From: Amaranthus tricolor | Lineage: Eukaryota; Streptophyta; Magnoliopsida; Caryophyllales; Amaranthaceae | Reading direction: 5' to 3' | Length of the DNA stretch: 64,000 nucleotides | NCBI RefSeq assembly: GCF_026212465.1 | Contig: NC_080063.1 | Span: forward strand, 3,226,501 to 3,290,500 | Shown: positions 25,620-40,000 of the stretch, one piece after another | Position numbering within the stretch: the first letter of the stretch is position 1 | Layout of the letters: each line of letters starts with the position of its first letter | Translations under genes and position numbers: made by a program | The notes under the pieces: generated by a model | The model's input: the letters and a program-made list of their open reading frames with translations, nothing else | Database searches by the model: none | Told to the model about the DNA's origin: nothing

Positions 25620-28600
25620 TCTTCATCGTTCATTCTTCATTGATCATTGATCCTTGTTCATTCTTCATCGTTCATTCTTCATTTATCATTGATCCTTGTT
25701 GATTCTTCATCGTTCATTCGTCATTGATCATTGATCCTTATTCATTCTTCATCGTTCATTCTTCATTGATCATTGATCCTTGTTCATTCTTCATCGTTCA
25801 TTCGTCATTGACCATTGATCCTTGTTCATTCTTCACCGTTCATTCTTCATTGATCATTGATCCTTGTTCATTCTTCATTGTTCATTCGTCATTGATCATT
25901 GATTCTTGTTCATTCTTCATCGTTCATTCTTCATTTATCATTCATCCTTGTTCATTCTTCATCGTTCATTCTACATTGATCATTGATCCTTGTTCATTCT
26001 TCATCGTTCATTCGTCATTGACCATTAATCCTTGTTCATTCTTCATCGTTCATTCTTCATTGATCATTGATCCTTGTTCATTCTTCATCGTTCATTCATC
26101 ATTGATCATTGATCCTTGTTCATTCTTCATCGTTCATTCTTCATTGATCATTGATCCTTGTTCATTCTTCATCGTTCATTCTTCATTGATCATTAATCCT
26201 TGTTCATTTTTCATCGTTCATTCGTCATTGATCATTGATCCTTGTTCATTCTTCATCGTTCATTCTTCATTGATCATTGATCCTTGTTCATTCTTCATCG
26301 TTCATTCTTCATTTATCATTGATCCTTATTGATTCTTCATCGTTCATTCGTCATTGATCATTGATCCTTATTCATTCTTCATCGTTCATTCTTCATTGAT
26401 CATTGATCCTTGTTCATTCTTCATCGTTCATTCTTCATTGATCATTGATCCTTGTTCATTTTTCATCGTTCATTCGTCATTGATCATTGATCCTTGTTCC
26501 TTCTTCATCGTTCATTCTTCATTGATCATTGATCCTTGTTCATTCTTCATCGTTCATTCTTCATTGATCATTGATCCTTGTTCATTCTTCATCGTTCATT
26601 CGTCATTGACCATTAATCCTTTTTCATTCTTCATCGTTCATTCGTCATTGATCATTGATCCTTGTTCATTCTTCATCGTTCATACTTCATTGATCATTGA
26701 TCCTTGTTCATTCTTCATAGTTCATTCGTCATTGACACTTGACCCTTGTTCATTCTTCATCGTTCATTCTTCATTGATCATTAATCCTTGTTCATTCTTC
26801 ATCGTTCATTCGTCATTGATCATTGATCCTTGTTCATTCTTCATCGTTCAAACTTCATTGATCATTGATCCGTGTTCATTCTTCATTGTTCATTCGTCAT
26901 TGATTATTGATCCTTGTTCATTCTTCATCGTTCATTCTTCATTTATCATTCATCCTTGTTCATTCTTCATCGTTCATTCTTCATTGATCATTGATCCTTG
27001 TTCATTCTTTATCGTTCAATCTTCATTGATCATTGATCCTTGTTCATTCTTCATCGTTCATTCTTCATTGATCATTGATCCTTGTTCATTCATCATCGTT
27101 CATTCGTCATTGATCATTGATCCTATTTCATTCTTCATCGTTCATTCTTCATTGATCATTGATCCTTGTTCATTCTTCATCGTTCATTCGCATTGATCCT
27201 TGTTTATTCTTTATCGTTCATTCTTCATTGATCATTGATCCTTGTTCATTCTTCATCGTTCATACTTCATTGATCATTGATCCTTGTTCATTCTTCATCG
27301 TTCATTCTTCATTGATCATTGATCCTTGTTCATTCTTCATCGTTCATTCGTCATTGACCATTAATCCTTTTTCATTCTTCATCGTTCATTCTTCATTGAT
27401 CATTGATCCTTGTTCATTCTTCATCGTTTATACTTCATTGATCATTGATCCTTGTTCATTCTTCATTGTTCATTCGTCATTGACACTTGACCCTTGTTCA
27501 TTCTTCATCGTTCATTCTTCATTGATCATTAATCCTTGTTCATTCTTCATCGTTCATTCGGTCATTGATCATTGATCCTTGTTCATTCTTCATCGTTCAT
27601 TCTTCATTGATCATTGATCCGTGTTCATTCTTCATTGTTTATTCGTCATTGATCATTGATCCTTGTTCATTCTTCATCGTTCATTCTTCATTTATCTCTC
27701 ATCCTTGTTCATTCTTCATCGTTCATTCTTCATTGATCATTGATCCTTGTTCATTCTTCATCGTTCAATCTTCATTGATCATTGATCCTTGTTCATTCTT
27801 CATCTTTCATTCTTCATTGATCATTGATCCTTGTTCGTTCTTCATCGTTCATTCGTCATTGATCATTGATCCTTGTTCATTCTTCATCGTTCATTCTTCA
27901 TTGATCATTGATCCTTGTTCCTTCTTCATCGTTCATTCTTCATTGATCATTGATCCTTGTTCATTCTTCATCGTTCATTCTTCATTGATCATTGATCCTT
28001 GTTCATTCTTCATCGTTCATTCGTCATTGACCATTAATCCTTTTTCATTCTTCATCGTTCATTCGTCATTGATCATTGATCCTTGTTCATTCTTCATCGT
28101 TCATACTTCATTGATCATTGATCCTTGTTCATTCTTCGTCGTTCATTCGTCATTGACACTTGACCCTTGTTCATTCTTCATCGTTCATTCTTCATTGATC
28201 ATTAATCCTTGTTCATTCTTCATCGTTCATTCGTCATTGATCATTGATCCTTGTTCATTCTTCATCGTTCAAACTTCATTGATCATTGATCCGTGTTCAT
28301 TCTTCATTGTTCATTCGTCATTGATCATTGATCCTTGTTCATTCTTCATCGTTCATTCTTCATTTATCATTCATCCTTGTTTATTCTTCATCGTTCATTC
28401 TTCATTGATCATTGATCCTTGTTCATTCTTTATCGTTCAATCTTCATTGATCATTGATCCTTGTTCATTCTTCATCGTTAATTCTTCATTGATCATTGAT
28501 CCTTGTTCATTCATCATCGTTCATTCGTCATTGATCATTGATCCTATTTCATTCTTCATCGTTCATTCTTCATTGATCATTGATCCTTGTTCATTCTTCA

Positions 28601-28712
28601 TCGTTCATTCGCATTAATCCTTGTTTATTCTTTATCGTTCATTCTTCATTGATCATTGATCCTTGTTCATTCTTCATCGTTCATACTTCATTGATCATTG
28701 ATCCTTGTTCAT
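25620..28712. repeat. 3,093-bp higher-order repeat, copy 1
   Basis: Block with junctions at 27196 and 28617 (the latter GCATTAATCC), a 1-bp G insertion at 27560-27561, a TTCATAG (h5) variant near 26719 and a TCTCATCC variant near 27697. All of these recur exactly 3,093 bp downstream. The translated open frame shows no difference between copies, and a spot check of the bases found none. Confidence 0.92.
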
Positions 28713-31700
28713 TCTTCATCGTTCATTCTTCATTGATCATTGATCCTTGTTCATTCTTCATCGTTCATTCTTCATTTATCATTGATCCTTGTTGATTCTT
28801 CATCGTTCATTCGTCATTGATCATTGATCCTTATTCATTCTTCATCGTTCATTCTTCATTGATCATTGATCCTTGTTCATTCTTCATCGTTCATTCGTCA
28901 TTGACCATTGATCCTTGTTCATTCTTCACCGTTCATTCTTCATTGATCATTGATCCTTGTTCATTCTTCATTGTTCATTCGTCATTGATCATTGATTCTT
29001 GTTCATTCTTCATCGTTCATTCTTCATTTATCATTCATCCTTGTTCATTCTTCATCGTTCATTCTACATTGATCATTGATCCTTGTTCATTCTTCATCGT
29101 TCATTCGTCATTGACCATTAATCCTTGTTCATTCTTCATCGTTCATTCTTCATTGATCATTGATCCTTGTTCATTCTTCATCGTTCATTCATCATTGATC
29201 ATTGATCCTTGTTCATTCTTCATCGTTCATTCTTCATTGATCATTGATCCTTGTTCATTCTTCATCGTTCATTCTTCATTGATCATTAATCCTTGTTCAT
29301 TTTTCATCGTTCATTCGTCATTGATCATTGATCCTTGTTCATTCTTCATCGTTCATTCTTCATTGATCATTGATCCTTGTTCATTCTTCATCGTTCATTC
29401 TTCATTTATCATTGATCCTTATTGATTCTTCATCGTTCATTCGTCATTGATCATTGATCCTTATTCATTCTTCATCGTTCATTCTTCATTGATCATTGAT
29501 CCTTGTTCATTCTTCATCGTTCATTCTTCATTGATCATTGATCCTTGTTCATTTTTCATCGTTCATTCGTCATTGATCATTGATCCTTGTTCCTTCTTCA
29601 TCGTTCATTCTTCATTGATCATTGATCCTTGTTCATTCTTCATCGTTCATTCTTCATTGATCATTGATCCTTGTTCATTCTTCATCGTTCATTCGTCATT
29701 GACCATTAATCCTTTTTCATTCTTCATCGTTCATTCGTCATTGATCATTGATCCTTGTTCATTCTTCATCGTTCATACTTCATTGATCATTGATCCTTGT
29801 TCATTCTTCATAGTTCATTCGTCATTGACACTTGACCCTTGTTCATTCTTCATCGTTCATTCTTCATTGATCATTAATCCTTGTTCATTCTTCATCGTTC
29901 ATTCGTCATTGATCATTGATCCTTGTTCATTCTTCATCGTTCAAACTTCATTGATCATTGATCCGTGTTCATTCTTCATTGTTCATTCGTCATTGATTAT
30001 TGATCCTTGTTCATTCTTCATCGTTCATTCTTCATTTATCATTCATCCTTGTTCATTCTTCATCGTTCATTCTTCATTGATCATTGATCCTTGTTCATTC
30101 TTTATCGTTCAATCTTCATTGATCATTGATCCTTGTTCATTCTTCATCGTTCATTCTTCATTGATCATTGATCCTTGTTCATTCATCATCGTTCATTCGT
30201 CATTGATCATTGATCCTATTTCATTCTTCATCGTTCATTCTTCATTGATCATTGATCCTTGTTCATTCTTCATCGTTCATTCGCATTGATCCTTGTTTAT
30301 TCTTTATCGTTCATTCTTCATTGATCATTGATCCTTGTTCATTCTTCATCGTTCATACTTCATTGATCATTGATCCTTGTTCATTCTTCATCGTTCATTC
30401 TTCATTGATCATTGATCCTTGTTCATTCTTCATCGTTCATTCGTCATTGACCATTAATCCTTTTTCATTCTTCATCGTTCATTCTTCATTGATCATTGAT
30501 CCTTGTTCATTCTTCATCGTTTATACTTCATTGATCATTGATCCTTGTTCATTCTTCATTGTTCATTCGTCATTGACACTTGACCCTTGTTCATTCTTCA
30601 TCGTTCATTCTTCATTGATCATTAATCCTTGTTCATTCTTCATCGTTCATTCGGTCATTGATCATTGATCCTTGTTCATTCTTCATCGTTCATTCTTCAT
30701 TGATCATTGATCCGTGTTCATTCTTCATTGTTTATTCGTCATTGATCATTGATCCTTGTTCATTCTTCATCGTTCATTCTTCATTTATCTCTCATCCTTG
30801 TTCATTCTTCATCGTTCATTCTTCATTGATCATTGATCCTTGTTCATTCTTCATCGTTCAATCTTCATTGATCATTGATCCTTGTTCATTCTTCATCTTT
30901 CATTCTTCATTGATCATTGATCCTTGTTCGTTCTTCATCGTTCATTCGTCATTGATCATTGATCCTTGTTCATTCTTCATCGTTCATTCTTCATTGATCA
31001 TTGATCCTTGTTCCTTCTTCATCGTTCATTCTTCATTGATCATTGATCCTTGTTCATTCTTCATCGTTCATTCTTCATTGATCATTGATCCTTGTTCATT
31101 CTTCATCGTTCATTCGTCATTGACCATTAATCCTTTTTCATTCTTCATCGTTCATTCGTCATTGATCATTGATCCTTGTTCATTCTTCATCGTTCATACT
31201 TCATTGATCATTGATCCTTGTTCATTCTTCGTCGTTCATTCGTCATTGACACTTGACCCTTGTTCATTCTTCATCGTTCATTCTTCATTGATCATTAATC
31301 CTTGTTCATTCTTCATCGTTCATTCGTCATTGATCATTGATCCTTGTTCATTCTTCATCGTTCAAACTTCATTGATCATTGATCCGTGTTCATTCTTCAT
31401 TGTTCATTCGTCATTGATCATTGATCCTTGTTCATTCTTCATCGTTCATTCTTCATTTATCATTCATCCTTGTTTATTCTTCATCGTTCATTCTTCATTG
31501 ATCATTGATCCTTGTTCATTCTTTATCGTTCAATCTTCATTGATCATTGATCCTTGTTCATTCTTCATCGTTAATTCTTCATTGATCATTGATCCTTGTT
31601 CATTCATCATCGTTCATTCGTCATTGATCATTGATCCTATTTCATTCTTCATCGTTCATTCTTCATTGATCATTGATCCTTGTTCATTCTTCATCGTTCA

Positions 31701-31805
31701 TTCGCATTAATCCTTGTTTATTCTTTATCGTTCATTCTTCATTGATCATTGATCCTTGTTCATTCTTCATCGTTCATACTTCATTGATCATTGATCCTTG
31801 TTCAT
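28713..31805. repeat. 3,093-bp higher-order repeat, copy 2
   Basis: Direct tandem copy of 25620-28712, with junctions at 30289 and 31710, the G insertion at 30653-30654 and the TTCATAG variant near 29812. Similarity extends to about 31862 before the series changes. The pair is the closest match I found in the window. Confidence 0.92.
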
Positions 31806-34800
31806 TCTTCATCGTTCATTCTTCATTGATCATTGATCCTTGTTCATTCTTCATCGTTCATTCGTCATTGACCATTAATCCTTTTTCATTCTTCATCGTT
31901 CATTCTTCATTGATCATTGATCCTTGTTCATTCTTCATCGTTCATTCTTCATTGATCATTGATCCGTGTTAATTCTTCATTGTTTATTCGTCATTGATCA
32001 TTGATCCTTGTTCATTCTTCATCGTTCATTCTTCATTTATCATTCATCCTTGTTCATTCTTCATCGTTCATTCTTCATTGATCATTGATCCTTGTTCATT
32101 CTTCATCGTTCAATCTTCATTGATCATTGATCCTTGTTCATTCTTCATCTTTCATTCTTCATTGATCATTGATCCTTGTTCATTCTTCATCGTTTATTCG
32201 TCATTGATCATTGATCCTTGTTCATTCTTCATCGTTCATTCTTCATTGATCATTGATCCTTGTTCATTCTTCATCGTTCATTCGTCATTGATCATTGATC
32301 CTTGTTCATTCTTCATCGTTCATTCTTCATTGATCATTGATCCTTGTTCATTCTTCATCGTTCATTCGCATTGATCCTTGTTTATTCTTTATCGTTCATT
32401 CTTCATTGATCATTGATCCTTGTTCATTCTTCATCGTTCATACTTCATTGATCATTGATCCTTGTTCATTCTTCATCGTTCATTCGTCATTGACCATGGA
32501 CCCTTGTTCATTCTTCATTGTTTATTCTTCATTGATCAATTATCCTTGTTCATTCTTCATCGTTCATTCGTCATTGACCATTGACCCTTGTTCATTCTTC
32601 ATCGTTCATTCTTCATTGATCATTGATCCTTGTTCATTCTTCATCGTTCATTCGTCATTGATCATTGATCCTTGTTCATTCTTCATCGTTCATTCTTCAT
32701 TGATCATTGATCCTTGTTAATTCTTCATTGTTCATTCGTCATTGATCATTGATCCTTGTTCATTCTTCATCATTCATTCTTCATTTATCATTCATCCTTG
32801 TTCATTCTTCATCGTTCATTCTTCATTGATCATTGATCCTTGTTCATTCTTCGTCGTTCATTCGTCATTGACCATTAATCCTTGTTCATTCTTCATCTTT
32901 CATTCTTCATTGATCATTGATCCTTGTTCATTCTTCGTCGTTCATTCGTCATTGACCATTAATCCTTGTTTATTTTTCATCGTTCATTCGTCATTGATCA
33001 TTGATCCTTGTTCATTCTTCATCGTTCAAACTTCATTGATCATTTATCCGTGTTCATTCTTCATTGTTCATTCGTCATTGATCATTGATCCTTGTTCATT
33101 CTTCATCGTTCATTCTTCATTTATCATTCATCCTTGTTTATTCTTCATCCTTCATTCTTCATTGATCATTGATCCTTGTTCATTCTTTATCGTTCAATCT
33201 TCATTGATCATTGATCCTTGTTCATTCTTCATCGTTAATTCTTCATTGATCATTGATCCTTGTTCATTCATCATCGTTCATTCGTCATTGATCATTGGTC
33301 CTATTTCATTCTTCATCGTTCATTCTTCATTGATCATTGATCCTTGTTCATTCTTCATCGTTCATTCGCATTAATCCTTGTTTATTCTTTATCGTTCATT
33401 CTTCATTGATCATTGATCCTTGTTCATTCTTCATCGTTCATACTTCATTGATCATTGATCCTTGTTCATTCTTCATCGTTCATTCTTCATTGATCATTGA
33501 TCCTTGTTCATTCTTCATCGTTCATTCGTCATTGACCATTAATCCTTTTTCATTCTTCATCGTTCATTCTTCATTGATCATTGATCCTTGTTCATTCTTC
33601 ATCGTTCATTCTTCATTGATCATTGATCCGTGTTAATTCTTCATTGTTTATTCGTCATTGATCATTGATCCTTGTTCATTCTTCATTGTTCATTCTTTAT
33701 TTATCATTCATCCTTGTTCATTCTTCATCGTTCATTCTTCATTGATCATTGATCCTTGTTCATTCTTCATCGTTCAATCTTCATTGATCATTGATCCTTG
33801 TTCATTCTTCATCTTTCATTCTTCATTGATCATTGATCCTTGTTCATTCTTCATCGTTCATTCGTCATTGATCATTGATCCTTGTTCATTCTTCATCGTT
33901 CATTCTTCATTGATCATTGATCCTTGTTCATTCTTCATCGTTCATTCGTCATTGATCATTGATCCTTGTTCATTCTTCATCGTTCATTCTTCATTGATCA
34001 TTGATCCTTGTTCATTCTTCATCGTTCATTCGCATTGATCCTTGTTTATTCTTTATCGTTCATTCTTCATTGATCATTGATCCTTGTTCATTCTTCATCG
34101 TTCATACTTCATTGATCATTGATCCTTGTTCATTCTTCATCGTTCATTCGTCATTGACCATGGACCCTTGTTCATTCTTCATCGTTTATTCTTCATTGAT
34201 CATTGATCCTTGTTCATTCTTCATCGTTCATTCGTCATTGACCATTGACCCTTGTTCATTCTTCATCGTTCATTCTTCATTGGTCATTGATCCTTGTTCA
34301 TTCTTCATCGTTCATTCGTCATTGATCATTGATCCTTGTTCATTCTTCATCGTTCATTCTTCATTGATCATTGATCATTGTTAATTCTTCATTGTTCATT
34401 CGTCATTGATCATTGATCCTTGTTCATTCTTCATCATTCATTCTTCATTTATCATTCATCCTTGTTCATTCTTCATCGTTCATTCTTCATTGATAATTGA
34501 TCCTTGTTCATTCTTCGTCGTTCATTCGTCATTGACCATTAATCCTTGTTCATTCTTCATCTTTCATTCTTCATTGATCATTGATCCTTGTTCATTCTTC
34601 GTCGTTCATTCGTCATTGACCATTAATCCTTGTTCATTCTTCATCTTTCATTCTTCATTGATCCTTGATCCTTGTTCATTCTTCTTCGTTCATTCGTCAT
34701 TGACCATTGATCCTTGTTCATTCTTCATCGTTCATTCTTCATTGATCATTAATCCTTGTTCATTTTTCATCGTTCATTCGTCATTGATCATTGATCCTTG

Positions 34801-36740
34801 TTCATTCTTCATCGTTCATTCTTCATTGATCATTGATCCTTGTTCATTCTTCATCGTTCATTCTTCATTTATCATTGATCCTTGTTGATTCTTCATCGTT
34901 CATTCGTCATTGATCATTGATCCTTATTCATTCTTCATCGTTCATTCTTCATTGATCATTGATCCTTGTTCATTCTTCATCGTTCATTCGTCATTGACCA
35001 TTGATCCTTGTTCATTCTTCACCGTTCATTCTTCATTGATCATTGATCCTTGTTCATTCTTCATTGTTCATTCGTCATTGATCATTGATTCTTGTTCATT
35101 CTTCATCGTTCATTCTTCATTTATCATTCATCCTTGTTCATTCTTCATCGTTCATTCTACATTGATCATTGATCCTTGTTCATTCTTCATCGTTCATTCG
35201 TCATTGACCATTAATCCTTGTTCATTCTACATCGTTCATTCTTCATTGATCATTGATCCTTGTTCATTCTTCATCGTTCATTCATCATTGATCATTGATC
35301 CTTGTTCATTCTTCATCGTTCATTCTTCATTGATCATTGATCCTTGTTCATTCTTCATCGTTCATTCTTCATTGATCATTAATCCTTGTTCATTTTTCAT
35401 CGTTCATTCGTCATTAATCATTGATCCTTGTTCATTCTTCATCGTTCATTCTTCATTGATCATTGATCCTTGTTCATTCTTCATCGTTCATTCTTCATTT
35501 ATCATTGATCCTTGTTCATTCTTCATCGTTCATTCGTCATTGACCATTAATCCTTTTTCATTCTTCATCGTTCATTCGTCATTGATCATTGATCCTTGTT
35601 CATTCTTCATCGTTCATACTTCATTGATCATTGATCCTTGTTCATTCTTCATCGTTCATTCGCCATTGACACTTGACCCTTGTTCATTTTTCATCGTTCA
35701 TTCTTCATTGATCATTAATCCTTGTTCATTCTTCATCGTTCATTCGTCATTGATCATTGATCCTTGTTCATTCTTCATCGTTCAAACTTCATTGATCATT
35801 GATCCGTGTTCATTCTTCATTGTTCATTCGTCATTGAACATTGATCCTTGTTCATTCTTCATCGTTCATTCTTCATTTATCATTCATCCTTGTTCATTAT
35901 TCATCGTTCATTCTTCATTGATCATTGATCCTTGTTCATTCCTTATCGTTCAATCTTCATTGATCATTGATCCTTGTTCATTCTTGATCGTTCATTCTTC
36001 ATTGATCATTGATCCTTGTTCATTCATCATCGTTCATTCGTCATTGATCATTGATCCTATTTCATTCTTCATCGTTCATTCTTCATTGATCATTGATCCT
36101 TGTTCATTCTTCATCGTTCATTCGCATTGATCCTTGTTTATTCTTTATCGTTCATTCTTCATTGATCATTGATCCTTGTTCATTCTTCATCGTTCATACT
36201 TCATTGATCATTGATCCTTGTTCATTCTTCATCGTTCATTCTTCATTGATCATTGATCCTTGTTCATTCTTCATCGTTCATTCGTCATTGACCATTAATC
36301 CTTTTTTATTCTTCATCGTTCATTCTTCATTGATCATTGATCCTTGTTCATTCTTCATCGTTCATACTTCATTGATCATTGATCCTTGTTCATTCTTCAT
36401 TGTTCATTCGTCATTGACACTTGACCCTTGTTCATTCTTCATCGTTCATTCTTCATTGATCATTAATCCTTGTTCATTCTTCATCGTTCATTCGTCATTG
36501 ATCATTGATCCTTGTTCATTCTTCATCGTTCATTCTTCATTGATCATTGATCCGTGTTCATTCTTCATTGTTTATTCGTCAATGATCATTGATCCTTGTT
36601 CATTCTTCATCGTTCATTCTTCATTTATCATTCATCCTTGTTCATTCTTCATCGTTCATTCTTCATTGATCATTGATCCTTGTTCATTCTTCATCGTTCA
36701 ATCTTCATTGATCATTGATCCTTGTTCATTCTTCATCGTT
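30990..36740. repeat. 5.75-kb block, copy 1
   Basis: Variant order and junctions (31710, 32374, 33374, 34038, 36130) recur 6,092 bp downstream, then 6,099 bp downstream to the right of the 7-bp insertion in copy 2. Includes the TTCCTTC monomer near 31013, the TATTTTT/TTTATTT region near 32970 and two TTGGTCATTG monomers. Some private differences are visible, for example the CAATTATCC monomer near 32538. Overlaps the right end of the 3,093-bp pair. Confidence 0.85.
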
Positions 36741-37079
36741 CATTCGTCATTGATCATTGATCCTTGTTCATTCTTCATCGTTCATTCTTCATTGATCATT
36801 GATCCTTGTTAATTCTTCATTGTTCATTCGTCATTCATCATTGATCCTTGTTCATTCTTCATCATTCATTCTTCATTTATCATTCATCCTTGTTCATTCT
36901 TCATCGTTCATTCTTCATTGATCATTGATCCTTGTTCATTCTTCGTCGTTCATTCGTCATTGACCATTAATCCTTATTCATTCTTCATCGTTCATTCTTC
37001 ATTGATCATTGATCCTTGTTCATTCTTCATCGTTCATTCTTCATTGATCATTGATCCTTGTTCATTTTTCATCGTTCAT

Positions 37080-40000
37080 TCGTCATTGATCATTGATCCT
37101 TGTTCCTTCTTCATCGTTCATTCTTCATTGATCATTGATCCTTGTTCATTCTTCATCGTTCATTCTTCATTGATCATTGATCCTTGTTCATTCTTCATCG
37201 TTCATTCGTCATTGACCATTAATCCTTTTTCATTCTTCATCGTTCATTCATCATTGATCATTGATCCTTGTTCATTCTTCATCGTTCATACTTCATTGAT
37301 CATTGATCCTTGTTTATTCTTCATCGTTCATTTGTCATTGACACTTGACCCTTGTTCATTCTTCATCGTTCATTCTTCATTGATCATTAATCCTTGTTCA
37401 TTCTTCATCGTTCATTCGTCATTGATCATTGATCCTTGTTCATTCTTCATCGTTCAAACTTCATTGATCATTGATCCGTGTTCATTCTTCATTGTTCATT
37501 CGTCATTGATCATTGATCCTTGTTCATTCTTCATCGTTCATTCTTCATTTATCATTCATCCTTGTTTATTCTTCATCGTTCATTCTTCATTGATCATTGA
37601 TCCTTGTTCATTCTTTATCGTTCAATCTTCATTGATCATTGATCCTTGTTCATTCTTCATCGTTAATTCTTCATTGATCATTGATCCTTGTTCATTCATC
37701 ATCGTTCATTCGTCATTGATCATTGATCCTATTTCATTCTTCATCGTTCATTCTTCATCGATCATTGATCCTTGTTCATTCTTCATCGTTCATTCGCATT
37801 AATCCTTGTTTATTCTTTATCGTTCATTCTTCATTGATCATTGATCCTTGTTCATTCTTCATCGTTCATACTTCATTGATCATTGATCCTTGTTCATTCT
37901 TCATCGTTCATTCTTCATTGATCATTGATCCTTGTTCATTCTTCATCGTTCATTCGTCATTGACCATTAATCCTTTTTCATTCTTCATCGTTCATTCTTC
38001 ATTGATCATTGATCCTTGTTCATTCTTCATCGTTCATTCTTCATTGATCATTGATCCGTGTTAATTCTTCATTGTTTATTCGTCATTGATCATTGATCCT
38101 TGTTCATTCTTCATCGTTCATTCTTCATTTATCATTCATCCTTGTTCATTCTTCATCGTTCATTCTTCATTGATCATTGATCCTTGTTCATTCTTCATCG
38201 TTCAATCTTCATTGATCATTGATCCTTGTTCATTCTTCATCTTTCATTCTTCATTGATCATTGATCCTTGTTCATTCTTCATCGTTTATTCGTCATTGAT
38301 CATTGATCCTTGTTCATTCTTCATCGTTCATTCTTCATTGATCATTGATCCTTGTTCATTCTTCATCGTTCATTCGTCATTGATCATTGATCCTTGTTCA
38401 TTCTTCATCGTTCATTCTTCATTGATCATTGATCCTTGTTCATTCTTCATCGTTCATTCGCATTGATCCTTGTTTATTCTTTATCGTTCATTCTTCATTG
38501 ATCATTGATCCTTGTTCATTCTTCATCGTTCATACTTCATTGATCATTGATCCTTGTTCATTCTTCATCGTTCATTCGTCATTGACCATGGACCCTTGTT
38601 CATTCTTCATCGTTTATTCTTCATTGATCATTGATCCTTGTTCATTCTTCATCGTTCATTCGTCATTGACCATTGACCCTTGTTCATTCTTCATCGTTCA
38701 TTCTTCATTGATCATTGATCCTTGTTCATTCTTCATCGTTCATTCGTCATTGATCATTGATCCTTGTTCATTCTTCATCGTTCATTCTTCATTGATCATT
38801 GATCCTTGTTAATTCTTCATTGTTCATTCGTCATTGATCATTGATCCTTGTTCATTCTTCATCATTCATTCTTCATTTATCATTCATCCTTGTTCATTCT
38901 TCATCGTTCATTCTTCATTGATCATTGATCCTTGTTCATTCTTCGTCGTTCATTCGTCATTGACCATTAATCCTTGTTCATTCTTCATCTTTCATTCTTC
39001 ATTGATCATTGATCCTTGTTCATTCTTCGTCGTTCATTCGTCATTGACCATTAATCCTTGTTTATTTTTCATCGTTCATTCGTCATTGATCATTGATCCT
39101 TGTTCATTCTTCATCGTTTAAACTTCATTGATCATTGATCCGTGTTCATTCTTCATTGTTCATTCGTCATTGATCATTGATCCTTGTTCATTCTTCATCG
39201 TTCATTCTTCATTTATCATTCATCCTTGTTTATTCTTCATCGTTCATTCTTCATTGATCATTGATCCTTGTTCATTCTTTATCGTTCAATCTTCATTGAT
39301 CATTGATCCTTGTTCATTCTTCATCGTTAATTCTTCATTGATCATTGATCCTTGTTCATTCATCATCGTTCATTCGTCATTGATCATTGATCCTATTTCA
39401 TTCTTCATCGTTCATTCTTCATTGATCATTGATCCTTGTTCATTCTTCATCGTTCATTCGCATTAATCCTTGTTTATTCTTTATCGTTCATTCTTCATTG
39501 ATCATTGATCCTTGTTCATTCTTCATCGTTCATACTTCATTGATCATTGATCCTTGTTCATTCTTCATCGTTCATTCTTCATTGATCATTGATCCTTGTT
39601 CATTCTTCATCGTTCATTCGTCATTGACCATTAATCCTTTTTCATTCTTCATCGTTCATTCTTCATTGATCATTGATCCTTGTTCATTCTTCATCGTTCA
39701 TTCTTCATTGATCATTGATCCGTGTTAATTCTTCATTGTTTATTCGTCATTGATCATTGATCCTTGTTCATTCTTCATTGTTCATTCTTTATTTATCATT
39801 CATCCTTGTTCATTCTTCATCGTTCATTCTTCATTGATCATTGATCCTTGTTCATTCTTCATCGTTCAATCTTCATTGATCATTGATCCTTGTTCATTCT
39901 TCATCTTTCATTCTTCATTGATCATTGATCATTGATCCTTGTTCATTCTTCATCGTTCATTCGTCATTGATCATTGATCCTTGTTCATTCTTCATCGTTC

